Positions 9,440 to 16,248 of a DNA stretch of 64,000 bases are shown here, in pieces. Below the pieces are notes generated by a model. It saw only the letters and a list, made by a program, of their open reading frames with translations. It did not search any database and was not told where the DNA came from. This DNA is from Bacillota bacterium. GTDB lineage: Bacteria; Bacillota; Clostridia; Lachnospirales; Lachnospiraceae. How positions within the stretch are numbered: the first letter of the stretch is position 1; each line of letters starts with the position of its first letter. A program made the translations under genes and the position numbers. The stretch lies in assembly GCA_023435895.1 (NCBI GenBank), contig JAEZLH010000010.1, positions 1 to 64,000 on the forward strand. The letters run 5' to 3'.

Positions 9440-9458
9440 TGATTAAGGTGGCAAAAGG
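9440..9458. repeat. Solo arm of the dispersed palindromic element
   Basis: TGATTAAGGTGGCAAAAGG matches the terminal arm of the two elements at 1780 and 9196, but I find no partner arm in the next 150 bases. It may be a decayed or truncated copy. It lies within the 630-base gap 9148-9777, which otherwise holds the copy at 9196 and the antiporter promoter and leader. Confidence 0.45.
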
Positions 9459-9573
9459 CATCTCAATAAAGTTTATTGGTAATATGCATAAAGCAAAAGA
9501 ATGAATGCGCCAAGGGTAATGTATTACTGGGAATAATAATAGAAAATTTGGCTATGATTAGTTAGGTAGAGGC

Positions 9574-9602
9574 TTGCGACTCATCATTATTTATGTTAGA
9601 AT
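9574..9602 (+). promoter_or_regulatory. Sigma-A type promoter of the antiporter gene
   Basis: TTGCGA at 9574-9579 and TAGAAT at 9597-9602 with a 17-base spacer. Transcription would start near 9609, leaving a leader of about 170 bases before the antiporter start codon. Confidence 0.65.
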
Positions 9603-9608
9603 AAATTC

Positions 9609-9697
9609 AGAATATACGTTTTATCTACGGTTGCTGTTTGTTACAGCAAGAAATCGGCTTTTTGGGTGGAGAGTCTCTTTTGGAGGCTCCTTTTTTT
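9609..9697 (+). promoter_or_regulatory. Structured leader ending in an intrinsic terminator (attenuator or riboswitch candidate)
   Basis: After the promoter come a hairpin (TTGCTGT 9631-9637 with ACAGCAA 9643-9649) and then a 7-bp stem (GAGTCTC 9671-9677 with GAGGCTC 9683-9689) followed by seven T. The terminator stands 80 bases ahead of the antiporter start codon with no gene before it, which is the layout of premature-termination control. I could not match it to a named riboswitch class, including yybP-ykoY. Confidence 0.5.
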
Positions 9698-9777
9698 ATG
9701 TCAAAAAAGAGCTTTGCGTATAAGCCCATAGATGGAATTCGTATTGCACATGTTTACCTTTGAAAGGAGAGGATAGA

Positions 9778-10818
9778 ATGATAAAATTACTAGAAAATAC
9801 AAATGTTATAGTTATTATTATTGTACTGGTTGTTTCCTTATTTATCTTATCAAAATCAGCCGATCTGCTGGTAGACCATGCTGTAAAGTTATCAAAACTA
9901 TGGGGATTGCCGGAGCTTGTTATCGGAGCCACAATTGTTTCACTGGGGACTACACTCCCCGAGCTTTCCGCATCGGTTGCCTCAGCAGTTCAAGGCAATG
10001 CAAGCTTTGCTCTAGGCAATGCGGTAGGTTCCATTATCACGAATACAAGCTTAATTATCGGTATTGGAGCATTGTTTGGAAAAATCCCGGTTAACCGGAA
10101 AGCTTCACAGAAGCTGAGTTTACTAATTGCAGCAGTATTTTTGCTTATTCTACCGACGTTTCCATATAAAGCAATGGGAAAAGAGGGATTAATACCAAGA
10201 TGGATGGGAGTTCTCTTTTTAATCTTAATTCCAGTGTACATTATTTTTTTGCTTCGTCAGGAAAAGAATTTGGATAAAAATGATAGTGAAGTATTATTAG
10301 TGGAGAAAGATAGCGAACAAACGGATAAGCTGGCTCGTGATCCGAGAATTGTAATGATTAGCCTTTTGATGATTATAGCGGCAGCAGCATTTATTGCAAT
10401 CAGTTCATCCGGTTTGGTTAGTTCTGCGGAGGTATTGGCCTCTAGAATTGGTATCCCGGATGTAGTAATTGCATCTACTTTAGTCGCTTTTGGAACCAGT
10501 GTTCCGGAACTGAGTACCTGTATTACTGCTGCAAAGAAAAACTACGGGGGATTAGCTCTGGGGAATATTATGGGAGCAAATATTCTTAATATATTAATGG
10601 TGGTAGGTGCAGCATCTGCTCTTTCACCAAATGGCATCAGCATTGCACAGGAGTTTTATAATGTACACTTTATTGCGCTGGGGATCATTATTTCCTTCTT
10701 CGGTTTTTTTGCTTATAATTCCAGATATGATGAGATTAGCAAGAAAGAGGGGATAATGCTAATTGTAATTTATTCAATATTTTTGGGAGCCAATCTGTTT
10801 ATCGGATTAGGAAAATGA
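9778..10818 (+). CDS. Calcium/sodium antiporter (CaCA family, YrbG-like)
   Basis: A 346-aa membrane protein with two inverted alpha-repeats, the signature of cation/Ca2+ exchangers: VIGATIVSLGTTLPELSASV in the first half and VIASTLVAFGTSVPELSTCI in the second, each with the G(T)(T/S)xPE core that binds the ions. About ten membrane helices, with a charged cytoplasmic loop (EKNLDKNDSEVLL region) between the halves. The frame is open from a TTG at 9760, but ATG 9778 is chosen because AAAGGAGAGGA lies just before it. Its leader carries a terminator, so expression is probably set by premature termination. Confidence 0.9.
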   Translation: MIKLLENTNVIVIIIVLVVSLFILSKSADLLVDHAVKLSKLWGLPELVIGATIVSLGTTLPELSASVASAVQGNASFALGNAVGSIITNTSLIIGIGALFGKIPVNRKASQKLSLLIAAVFLLILPTFPYKAMGKEGLIPRWMGVLFLILIPVYIIFLLRQEKNLDKNDSEVLLVEKDSEQTDKLARDPRIVMISLLMIIAAAAFIAISSSGLVSSAEVLASRIGIPDVVIASTLVAFGTSVPELSTCITAAKKNYGGLALGNIMGANILNILMVVGAASALSPNGISIAQEFYNVHFIALGIIISFFGFFAYNSRYDEISKKEGIMLIVIYSIFLGANLFIGLGK

Positions 10819-10904
10819 TAGAATGGGTATAAAGATTACTAAAATGTAAGCACATTGAAGCAAATAGTTAATTATTCAGTAGGGAAAAGGGAGGAAAGAG
10901 AACT

Positions 10905-11084
10905 ATGTGGCTATATAAAACAGAGGTATTTGGTTCAACCTTTAAATCAGCAGAATCGCTTAAAAAAGCCAGTCAGCAGTTACTTGAAACGGCAGGAAGG
11001 GAAGGCTGGGAACTTGTGAATTTTCAATGCATAGGGGCGTCCGGCTCAGTAACCATGTTTGTATTTAAGAAAAGAGCGGAATGA
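10905..11084 (+). CDS. Small DUF4177-like protein (59 aa)
   Basis: A short frame beginning MWLYKTEVFGSTFK and ending TMFVFKKRAE, preceded by GGGAGGAAAGAG. It has the DUF4177 layout: an N-terminal strand (YKTEVF), a helix (LKKASQQLLETAGREGWELVNF, with the GREGWELV core) and a C-terminal strand with basic residues (FVFKKR). Function of the family is unknown. It follows the antiporter by 86 bases and may be co-transcribed with it. Confidence 0.75.
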   Translation: MWLYKTEVFGSTFKSAESLKKASQQLLETAGREGWELVNFQCIGASGSVTMFVFKKRAE

Positions 11085-11176
11085 AATCTACAGGATGAAG
11101 TATTTATAATAAGGAATAGAGTCCAAAGTGTTAGATAGTATCCGGATACCCTTCACAATATTGAGGTATATAACGA

Positions 11177-11204
11177 TTGAGCAGAGTTAATTAACTCTGC
11201 TCAA
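11177..11204 (-). terminator. 28-bp perfect palindrome after the DtxR-like gene
   Basis: TTGAGCAGAGTTAA and its complement abut at the centre, two bases beyond the stop codon of the leftward repressor gene. It likely acts as a terminator from either side, though the T-run is weak. Confidence 0.55.
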
Positions 11205-11206
11205 AA

Positions 11207-11560
11207 TTATTTGATGTGCTTCTTAATTGCATCAAAGCTTTCTTTACTAATGAGGTGCTCAATCTTGCAGGCATCATCAAGGGCAATCTTTTCATCAACA
11301 CCAAGTTTGATCAACCAAGAGGACAGCAGCTTATGTCGTTCATAAATTGTTTCTGCAATGTCTTTACCTGGTGGGGTTAAGGAGATGAAACCTGCATCAT
11401 TGACGGCAATATAGTCTTTTTCCCTGAGATGCTTCATGGCAACGCTGACGCTGGATTTTTTAAACCCAAGCTCATTAGCGATATCGACCGATCGCACTAC
11501 CGGAAGTGTATGGCTTAGAACCAGTATGGTTTCTAAATAGTTTTCAGCAGATTCATTCAT
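11207..11560 (-). CDS. DtxR-family metal-dependent repressor, iron-type metal site
   Basis: A 117-aa protein with an N-terminal winged helix (VVRSVDIANELGFKKSSVSVAMKHLREKDYI) and a dimerisation/metal domain ending without an SH3 domain, as in short MntR-like members. The primary metal site reads C98-x-x-E101-H102, matching Cys102/Glu105/His106 of DtxR rather than the Glu99/Glu102/His103 of MntR, with His76 also in place. I infer Fe2+ sensing. The start at 11560 is chosen over 11590 because GGAGAA stands seven bases before it. It is divergent from the feo cluster, whose promoters carry three copies of a palindrome that is the likely binding site. Confidence 0.85.
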   Translation of the reverse strand: MNESAENYLETILVLSHTLPVVRSVDIANELGFKKSSVSVAMKHLREKDYIAVNDAGFISLTPPGKDIAETIYERHKLLSSWLIKLGVDEKIALDDACKIEHLISKESFDAIKKHIK

Positions 11561-11765
11561 AGGGATTCTCCATTCTTTCAATTGCTCCATTGCTAATTAG
11601 GTAGAGTATAGCACAGAAAAAGGAAGTTTTCAAATTCAAATAAAGAAAATGCTTAATTTTTACAGTATGAGCAAAGCACGATTCTTTAAAGTTTGTACGA
11701 AATTGAATATGCCACAGATAGATTCACAGAAATCAAAATAAATATAAAATTATTCTAAAATGTTA

Positions 11766-11794
11766 TTGACATGAAACTTTTGTTAGCGTATACT
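11766..11794 (+). promoter_or_regulatory. feo operon promoter
   Basis: TTGACA (11766-11771), 17-base spacer, TATACT (11789-11794): a near-consensus sigma-A promoter. It is overlapped by the DtxR-type palindrome at 11782-11797 and followed by a Fur-like box. Confidence 0.85.
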
Positions 11795-11797
11795 AAC
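11782..11797. promoter_or_regulatory. DtxR-type operator, site 1
   Basis: GTTAGCGTATACTAAC, inverted arms GTTAG/CTAAC covering the -10 box of the feo promoter. Related palindromes stand before feoB (12360-12377) and before the DUF3793 gene (15144-15161). Binding would block RNA polymerase. Confidence 0.7.
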
Positions 11798-11806
11798 CTC
11801 AGAAAT

Positions 11807-11821
11807 TGAAAATCATTATCA
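11807..11821. promoter_or_regulatory. Fur-like box
   Basis: TGAAAATCATTATCA matches the 7-1-7 Fur box core TGATAAT-N-ATTATCA at all but one position. It lies a few bases after the expected start of transcription. With the DtxR-type site just upstream, the operon may be under two iron regulators. Confidence 0.6.
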
Positions 11822-11840
11822 AATAGAGAGGATGAATGAG

Positions 11841-12050
11841 ATGCCTTTATCAATGGTAGGAACAGGAATGTCAAATGTAGTGAAGAGAGTCGGAGGCAAG
11901 GATGAGACCAGGAAATTCTTAGAGAGTTTAGGTTTTGTTCCGGGAAGCGAAGTGACAGTTATTTCAGAAATGAATGGTAACTTAATTGTTAATGTAAAAA
12001 ATTCCAGAGTAGCTATTGGTAAGGATATCGCGAATAAGATAATGGTTTGA
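11841..12050 (+). CDS. feoA: FeoA-family protein
   Basis: A 69-aa SH3-like protein typical of FeoA: LSMVGTGMSNVVKRVGGKDETRKFLESLGFVPGSEVTVISEMNGNLIVNVKNSRVAIG, with the G-x-x-P-G-x-x-V turn and a final I-x-K-I-M-V. FeoA is a small cytosolic partner of the FeoB ferrous iron transporter. ATG 11841 fits the GAGAGG site nine bases upstream, while the in-frame ATG at 11832 abuts that site. First of two feoA genes. Confidence 0.88.
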   Translation: MPLSMVGTGMSNVVKRVGGKDETRKFLESLGFVPGSEVTVISEMNGNLIVNVKNSRVAIGKDIANKIMV

Positions 12051-12124
12051 TGAATGAATTTGATCGGATAATGAATTAGTTCAAAAATGTTTCACATAAA
12101 TGTATAATAGGAAAGGAATTTTTT

Positions 12125-12346
12125 ATGAAAACCTTAAAACAAATAGCCATCGGCGAAACGGTTAAAGTAACAAAGTTAACCGGAGAAGGACCTGTAAAAC
12201 GACGCATCATGGATATGGGAATTACCAAAGGTGTTGAGATTTATGTAAGAAAGGTCGCACCCTTGGGTGATCCGGTAGAAGTAACAGTTAGAGGATACGA
12301 ATTATCACTTCGTAGAGCAGATGCAGAGATGATTGAAGTGGAATAA
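12125..12346 (+). CDS. feoA: Second FeoA-family protein
   Basis: A 73-aa FeoA of slightly different type: KTLKQIAIGETVKVTKLTGEGPVKRRIMDMGITKGVEIYVRKVAPLGDPVEVTVRGYELSLRRADAEMIEVE. This is the classic FeoA pattern, with RRIMDMG and DPVEV-RGY-LSLR. GGAAAGGAATT precedes the ATG. It lies 75 bases after the first feoA and ends 88 bases before feoB. Two adjacent feoA genes plus feoB are common in Clostridia. Confidence 0.92.
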   Translation: MKTLKQIAIGETVKVTKLTGEGPVKRRIMDMGITKGVEIYVRKVAPLGDPVEVTVRGYELSLRRADAEMIEVE

Positions 12347-12359
12347 TTTTTTGTACATT

Positions 12360-12377
12360 GGTTAGTTTGAACTAATC
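12360..12377. promoter_or_regulatory. DtxR-type operator, site 2
   Basis: GGTTAGTTTGAACTAATC, an 18-bp near-palindrome between the second feoA and feoB. It matches site 3 (15144-15161) at nearly every position, which suggests feoB has its own iron-regulated start or a roadblock site. Confidence 0.7.
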
Positions 12378-12434
12378 AAAGTTACATAACGATAACTACT
12401 ATTTATGGTGAGCCGTATGGCGAAAGGAGTTAAA

Positions 12435-14588
12435 ATGTCAGTTAAAATTGCACTTGCCGGAAATCCGAATTGCGGTAAAACAACCTTGTTTAATGCATTA
12501 ACCGGATCAAACCAATTTGTCGGCAATTGGCCTGGAGTAACAGTAGAGAAAAAGGAAGGTAAGCTAAAAGGGCATAAGGATGTTGTTATCATGGATTTGC
12601 CCGGTATTTATTCCTTGTCTCCCTATACATTAGAAGAGGTAGTTGCCAGAAATTATCTTATTGGTGATCGACCTGATGCGATCCTTAATATTGTTGATGG
12701 AACGAACTTGGAGCGTAATCTTTACCTATCTACACAGTTGATGGAACTCGGTATCCCGGTTATTATGGCTGTCAATATGATGGATATTGTACAGAAATCC
12801 GGTGATAAGATTTATATCGACAAGCTGAGTAAAAAACTTGGCTGTGAAGTGGTAGAAATTTCAGCATTAAAAGGAACCGGGATTCGTGAGGCAGCAGATA
12901 AAGCTGTAGCATTGGCTAATAGTAAGAAAGCAGCGAATATTGTACATAAATTTGACCAGGAAGTAGAAAGCGTTATTGATGAAGTGAAAGGAATTCTCAC
13001 TGCGGACATTCCAGAGGATTTGAAACGCTTCTATGCGATCAAGCTGCTTGAGAAGGATGACAAAATTAAAAGCCAGATGAAAGCTACACCTGATGTAAAG
13101 AAATTTATTAGCGAATTGGAAGAAAAATTCGATGATGATACAGAAAGTATTATTACCAATGAGCGATATACCTATATTTCATCCATTATTCACGAGTGCT
13201 GTACGAGAAGTAAGAAAAAAACACTTACTATTTCTGATAAAATAGATAAGGTGGTAACAAACAGAATCTTGGCATTACCGATTTTTGCACTTGTAATGTT
13301 AATCGTTTATTATGTTTCCGTTACTTCCGTAGGAACATTAGCAACCGATTGGGCTAATGATGGCGTGTTTGGTGATGGCTGGAACTTATTCGGTATTCAA
13401 GCACTTCATATTCCCGGAGTACCGGTAATGGTGGAATCCTTATTAAACACCATCGGTTGCGCAGATTGGCTGCAGAGTTTAATCCTTGACGGTATTATCG
13501 CTGGTGTGGGTGCGGTTCTTGGGTTTGTCCCTCAGATGCTTGTATTATTCGCATTCCTTGCATTCCTTGAAGCATGCGGTTATATGGTCAGAGTTGCATT
13601 TATTATGGATCGTATCTTCCGTAAATTCGGTCTTTCCGGTAAATCATTTATCCCCATGTTAATTGGTAGCGGTTGTGGAGTACCTGGAATTATGGCTTCC
13701 AGAACCATTGAAAATGACAGGGATCGCAAGATGACCATTATGACTACCACCTTTATTCCTTGCGGTGCAAAGCTGCCGATTATTGCTTTGATTGCGGGTG
13801 CCGTATTTGGCGGTGCATGGTGGGTTGCTCCCAGTGCTTACTTTGTTGGAATCCTTGCTGTTATTTGCTCCGGTATTATATTAAAGAAGACAAGATTATT
13901 TGCAGGTGACCCGGCAACCTTCGTTATGGAGCTTCCGGCTTACCATATGCCTACGGTAATGAATATTTTAAGAAGTATGTGGGAAAGAGGTTGGTCTTTT
14001 ATTAAAAAGGCAGGAACAATCATCTTACTTGCTACCATCGCAGTTTGGTTCTTAATGAGCTTTGGATGGGTTGACGGAAGCTTCCGTATGCTTGACACTA
14101 TGGAGCTGGATCATAGTATCTTGGCGAAGATTGGAAGTACAATCGCTTGGTTATTCGCTCCTCTTGGTTGGGGTAATTGGAAGTTTGCAGTAGCAGCGGT
14201 TACCGGATTAATTGCTAAGGAGAATGTAGTTGGAACTTTTGGTGTATTGTTTGGATTTGCAGAAGTAGCGGAAGATGGTAATGAAATCTGGGGAAGCTTA
14301 GCAGGGAACTTAACAATGGTTGCCGCATATTCCTTCCTGGTATTTAATCTTCTCTGTGCACCTTGCTTTGCTGCGATGGGCGCGATTAAAAGAGAGATGA
14401 ATAATACCAAGTGGTTCTGGATTGCGGTTGGATATCAGACTTTGCTGGCATACTGTGTAGCATTGACTATCTACCAGATAGGAACTTTAATTACAACCGG
14501 AACCTTTGGAATTGGTACGATAGCAGCATTCCTTTTGATTATCGGCTTCGGATACCTGATGGTAAGACCTCAGAAGAAGTTTAACTAA
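12435..14588 (+). CDS. feoB: Ferrous iron transporter FeoB
   Basis: A 717-aa GTP-dependent Fe2+ importer in the cytoplasmic membrane. The N-terminal G domain has G1 GNPNCGKT, G3 DLPGIYSL and G4 NMMD, followed by a helical domain. The membrane part has two Gate/core repeats with the conserved cysteines (GSGCGVPGIMASRTI, and the later NLLCAPCFAAMGAIKRE). The frame is open from ATG 12405, but ATG 12435 is chosen because AAAGGAG stands six bases before it and the G domain starts right after. Operon with the two feoA genes; a DtxR-type palindrome lies about 60 bases upstream. Confidence 0.95.
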   Translation: MSVKIALAGNPNCGKTTLFNALTGSNQFVGNWPGVTVEKKEGKLKGHKDVVIMDLPGIYSLSPYTLEEVVARNYLIGDRPDAILNIVDGTNLERNLYLSTQLMELGIPVIMAVNMMDIVQKSGDKIYIDKLSKKLGCEVVEISALKGTGIREAADKAVALANSKKAANIVHKFDQEVESVIDEVKGILTADIPEDLKRFYAIKLLEKDDKIKSQMKATPDVKKFISELEEKFDDDTESIITNERYTYISSIIHECCTRSKKKTLTISDKIDKVVTNRILALPIFALVMLIVYYVSVTSVGTLATDWANDGVFGDGWNLFGIQALHIPGVPVMVESLLNTIGCADWLQSLILDGIIAGVGAVLGFVPQMLVLFAFLAFLEACGYMVRVAFIMDRIFRKFGLSGKSFIPMLIGSGCGVPGIMASRTIENDRDRKMTIMTTTFIPCGAKLPIIALIAGAVFGGAWWVAPSAYFVGILAVICSGIILKKTRLFAGDPATFVMELPAYHMPTVMNILRSMWERGWSFIKKAGTIILLATIAVWFLMSFGWVDGSFRMLDTMELDHSILAKIGSTIAWLFAPLGWGNWKFAVAAVTGLIAKENVVGTFGVLFGFAEVAEDGNEIWGSLAGNLTMVAAYSFLVFNLLCAPCFAAMGAIKREMNNTKWFWIAVGYQTLLAYCVALTIYQIGTLITTGTFGIGTIAAFLLIIGFGYLMVRPQKKFN

Positions 14589-14662
14589 GGGTTGGATGTA
14601 CAAAAGGGTAGATAGAATTAGTATTAAGCTATGAAATGTTAGATAGTATTATAAAATTAAGA

Positions 14663-14699
14663 TTCAACCGGCTTACTGCATTAACTTAAGCTGGTTGAA
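14663..14699 (+). other. 13-bp hairpin after feoB
   Basis: TTCAACCGGCTTA (14663-14675) pairs with TAAGCTGGTTGAA (14687-14699), with one G-U pair. There is no T-run, so it may be an RNA-stabilising or weak termination structure. The rest of the 311-base gap 14589-14899 shows nothing I can name. Confidence 0.45.
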
Positions 14700-14899
14700 C
14701 CTGCAATATTAAAGTTGTTTAATGTATTAAAAATTGCAATATAAAAATTACAATGGAAAAGGAATTTCATTAGAAACGAAATTGCAATATAACCTTGAAG
14801 CTGCAAGAGTAGGGTTTGTCAGGTTGAATTAAGATGTGATTTCGTTCAGTGTATGAAAAATATAACAAGCGAATATGCAAATTGGAAAGGAGCTTTATT

Positions 14900-15034
14900 A
14901 TGGGTACTGTGATTACTGCATTGGTTGTGGTTGGGATAGTGGGATTGATCATTAAGAATATGGTAGAAGATAGAAAGGCAGGGAAACCACATTGTGGCGG
15001 TTCTTGTAAAGATTGTGGAGGACACTGTCACTAA
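14900..15034 (+). CDS. FeoB-associated Cys-rich membrane protein
   Basis: A 44-aa protein with one membrane helix (ITALVVVGIVGLIIKNMV) and a short Cys/His tail, HCGGSCKDCGGHCH, typical of the FeoB-associated Cys-rich family that follows feoB in many Firmicutes. The tail could bind iron or another metal at the membrane face; this is not proven for the family. ATG 14900 has GGAAAGGAG upstream. The open frame extends to 14849 but the extra N-terminus has no ribosome site and would spoil the membrane anchor. Confidence 0.88.
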   Translation: MGTVITALVVVGIVGLIIKNMVEDRKAGKPHCGGSCKDCGGHCH

Positions 15035-15143
15035 CTAGGGACGGAAGAAAAACCGTTACTGTTTAGGGTAATGGGATTAAAGCAAATTATAAATCTGGCA
15101 GGTGTTTAACTGGCAGATTGTAAGACATATTTTTTTGCATAAC

Positions 15144-15161
15144 GGTTAGTTGAAACTAACC
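15144..15161. promoter_or_regulatory. DtxR-type operator, site 3
   Basis: GGTTAGTTGAAACTAACC, with perfect 6-bp outer arms GGTTAG/CTAACC, 13 bases before the DUF3793 start codon. It links the DUF3793-DUF2325 pair to the feo regulon. Confidence 0.75.
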
Positions 15162-15174
15162 AATTGGAGGTAAT

Positions 15175-15792
15175 GTGTGTAAGGAAACCTATCATTTATT
15201 GCAGAGACTGGATTTTAATAATATTGAGACACAATTGGCATTGCAATGCGCCCCGTTATTTGCAGGGTTGAAGATATCGAATTTGTTGATTGTTTCGAGT
15301 GATTGTTATCAATATGTTGATGAAATACTAGCGGATACAGGAATATCTTATTTTCTGTTAATGGAATCAGATCATAAAACAACGTTGTTATTATATAAAG
15401 AAAAGGAACTGAAGGAGTATCTTAGAGATAGAAAGGTAAATCATTTCTTTAAGGAATTAAACTATAAAGAGTTTGATTTATCGAAGCTCTTGGTTCACTT
15501 CCAAAAAAGATATGAGAGATATAAGACTTTGGGAGAAGAATTTCCACACGAAATGGGATTGCTCTTGGGGTATCCAATTGAAGATGTGAACGGTTTTATA
15601 GAACATGAGGGTAAGAACTTTTTGCATTCCGGTTACTGGAAGGTCTATGAGAATTTACCGGAGAAGTTACATCTGTTTCAAAGATATGAAAGGGCGAAAA
15701 AAAATGCGATTCAGTTGATTTATAATGGTCTTGGAATAAGGGATATTATTGAGAATGTTAATGAAATACAACAAGGACGGATATCCGCATAA
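15175..15792 (+). CDS. DUF3793 family protein
   Basis: A 205-aa protein of the DUF3793 type, recognised by LALQCAPLFAGLKISNLLIV at the start, FPHEMGLLLGYPIEDVNGFIEHEGKNFLHSGYWKVY in the middle and a basic C-terminal helix. The function is unknown; in Clostridia these genes are often near iron uptake and flavodoxin genes. The start is a GTG at 15175 four bases after GGAGG, since the ATG at 15173 is in another frame. The iron-type palindrome right upstream supports co-regulation with feoAB. Confidence 0.8.
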   Translation: MCKETYHLLQRLDFNNIETQLALQCAPLFAGLKISNLLIVSSDCYQYVDEILADTGISYFLLMESDHKTTLLLYKEKELKEYLRDRKVNHFFKELNYKEFDLSKLLVHFQKRYERYKTLGEEFPHEMGLLLGYPIEDVNGFIEHEGKNFLHSGYWKVYENLPEKLHLFQRYERAKKNAIQLIYNGLGIRDIIENVNEIQQGRISA

Positions 15793-15880
15793 ACGAAATG
15801 ATAACGGAGTGTTTTCATATGGTTGTTCATGGTGATATTTCGTAAGCACGCTGGCTTATATGATAGGAAAGGAAATTAAG

Positions 15881-16168
15881 ATGAGTATTGTAATTATCGG
15901 TGGACATGACAGGATGGTCTGCCAATATAAAAAGATATGCAAAGAATATAAATGTAAAGCAAAGGTTTTTACACAGATGTCGGCTAATCTGTCCGATCAG
16001 ATTGGATGTCCAGATATCGTGATATTATTTACTAATACCGTATCCCATAAGATGGTGCGATGTGCAGTTGTGGAGGCGGAAAGAAGTAATGCGGAGATTA
16101 TCAGATGCCATACTAGCAGTGGAACTGCGTTGAATGAGATATTGGAGAATCGAGTTTGTAAGGGATAG
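15881..16168 (+). CDS. DUF2325 family protein
   Basis: A 95-aa protein: MSIVIIGGHDRMVCQYKKICKEYKCKAKVFTQMSANLSDQIGCPDIVILFTNTVSHKMV. The GGHDRM start and the VILFT-NTVSH-M segment define DUF2325, a small family of unknown function that may bind a nucleotide or metal. ATG 15881 follows GGAAAGGAAATTAAG. It comes 88 bases after the DUF3793 gene, is probably in the same iron-regulated transcript, and is closed by a strong terminator. Confidence 0.82.
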   Translation: MSIVIIGGHDRMVCQYKKICKEYKCKAKVFTQMSANLSDQIGCPDIVILFTNTVSHKMVRCAVVEAERSNAEIIRCHTSSGTALNEILENRVCKG

Positions 16169-16197
16169 AGTGATTTTTGAGTTTGAATAATAAAGGA

Positions 16198-16242
16198 AAA
16201 TCCTACAGCCCAGTGTTTATGCGGGTTGTAGGATTTGTTTTT
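16198..16242 (+). terminator. Intrinsic terminator closing the iron cluster
   Basis: AAATCCTACA (16198-16207) pairs with TGTAGGATTT (16227-16236), with extra GC pairs inside, followed by GTTTTTG. It marks the left edge of the defence island; the next gene, leftward, ends at 16249. Confidence 0.8.
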
Positions 16243-16248
16243 GGGATA

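Noticed and set aside
9609..9697. yybP-ykoY manganese riboswitch
   Set aside because: The leader is too short and the paired loop sequences of that class are not present.
14111..14410. Leftward 99-aa frame inside feoB
   Set aside because: Lies fully opposite a highly conserved gene; a shadow of its codon pattern.
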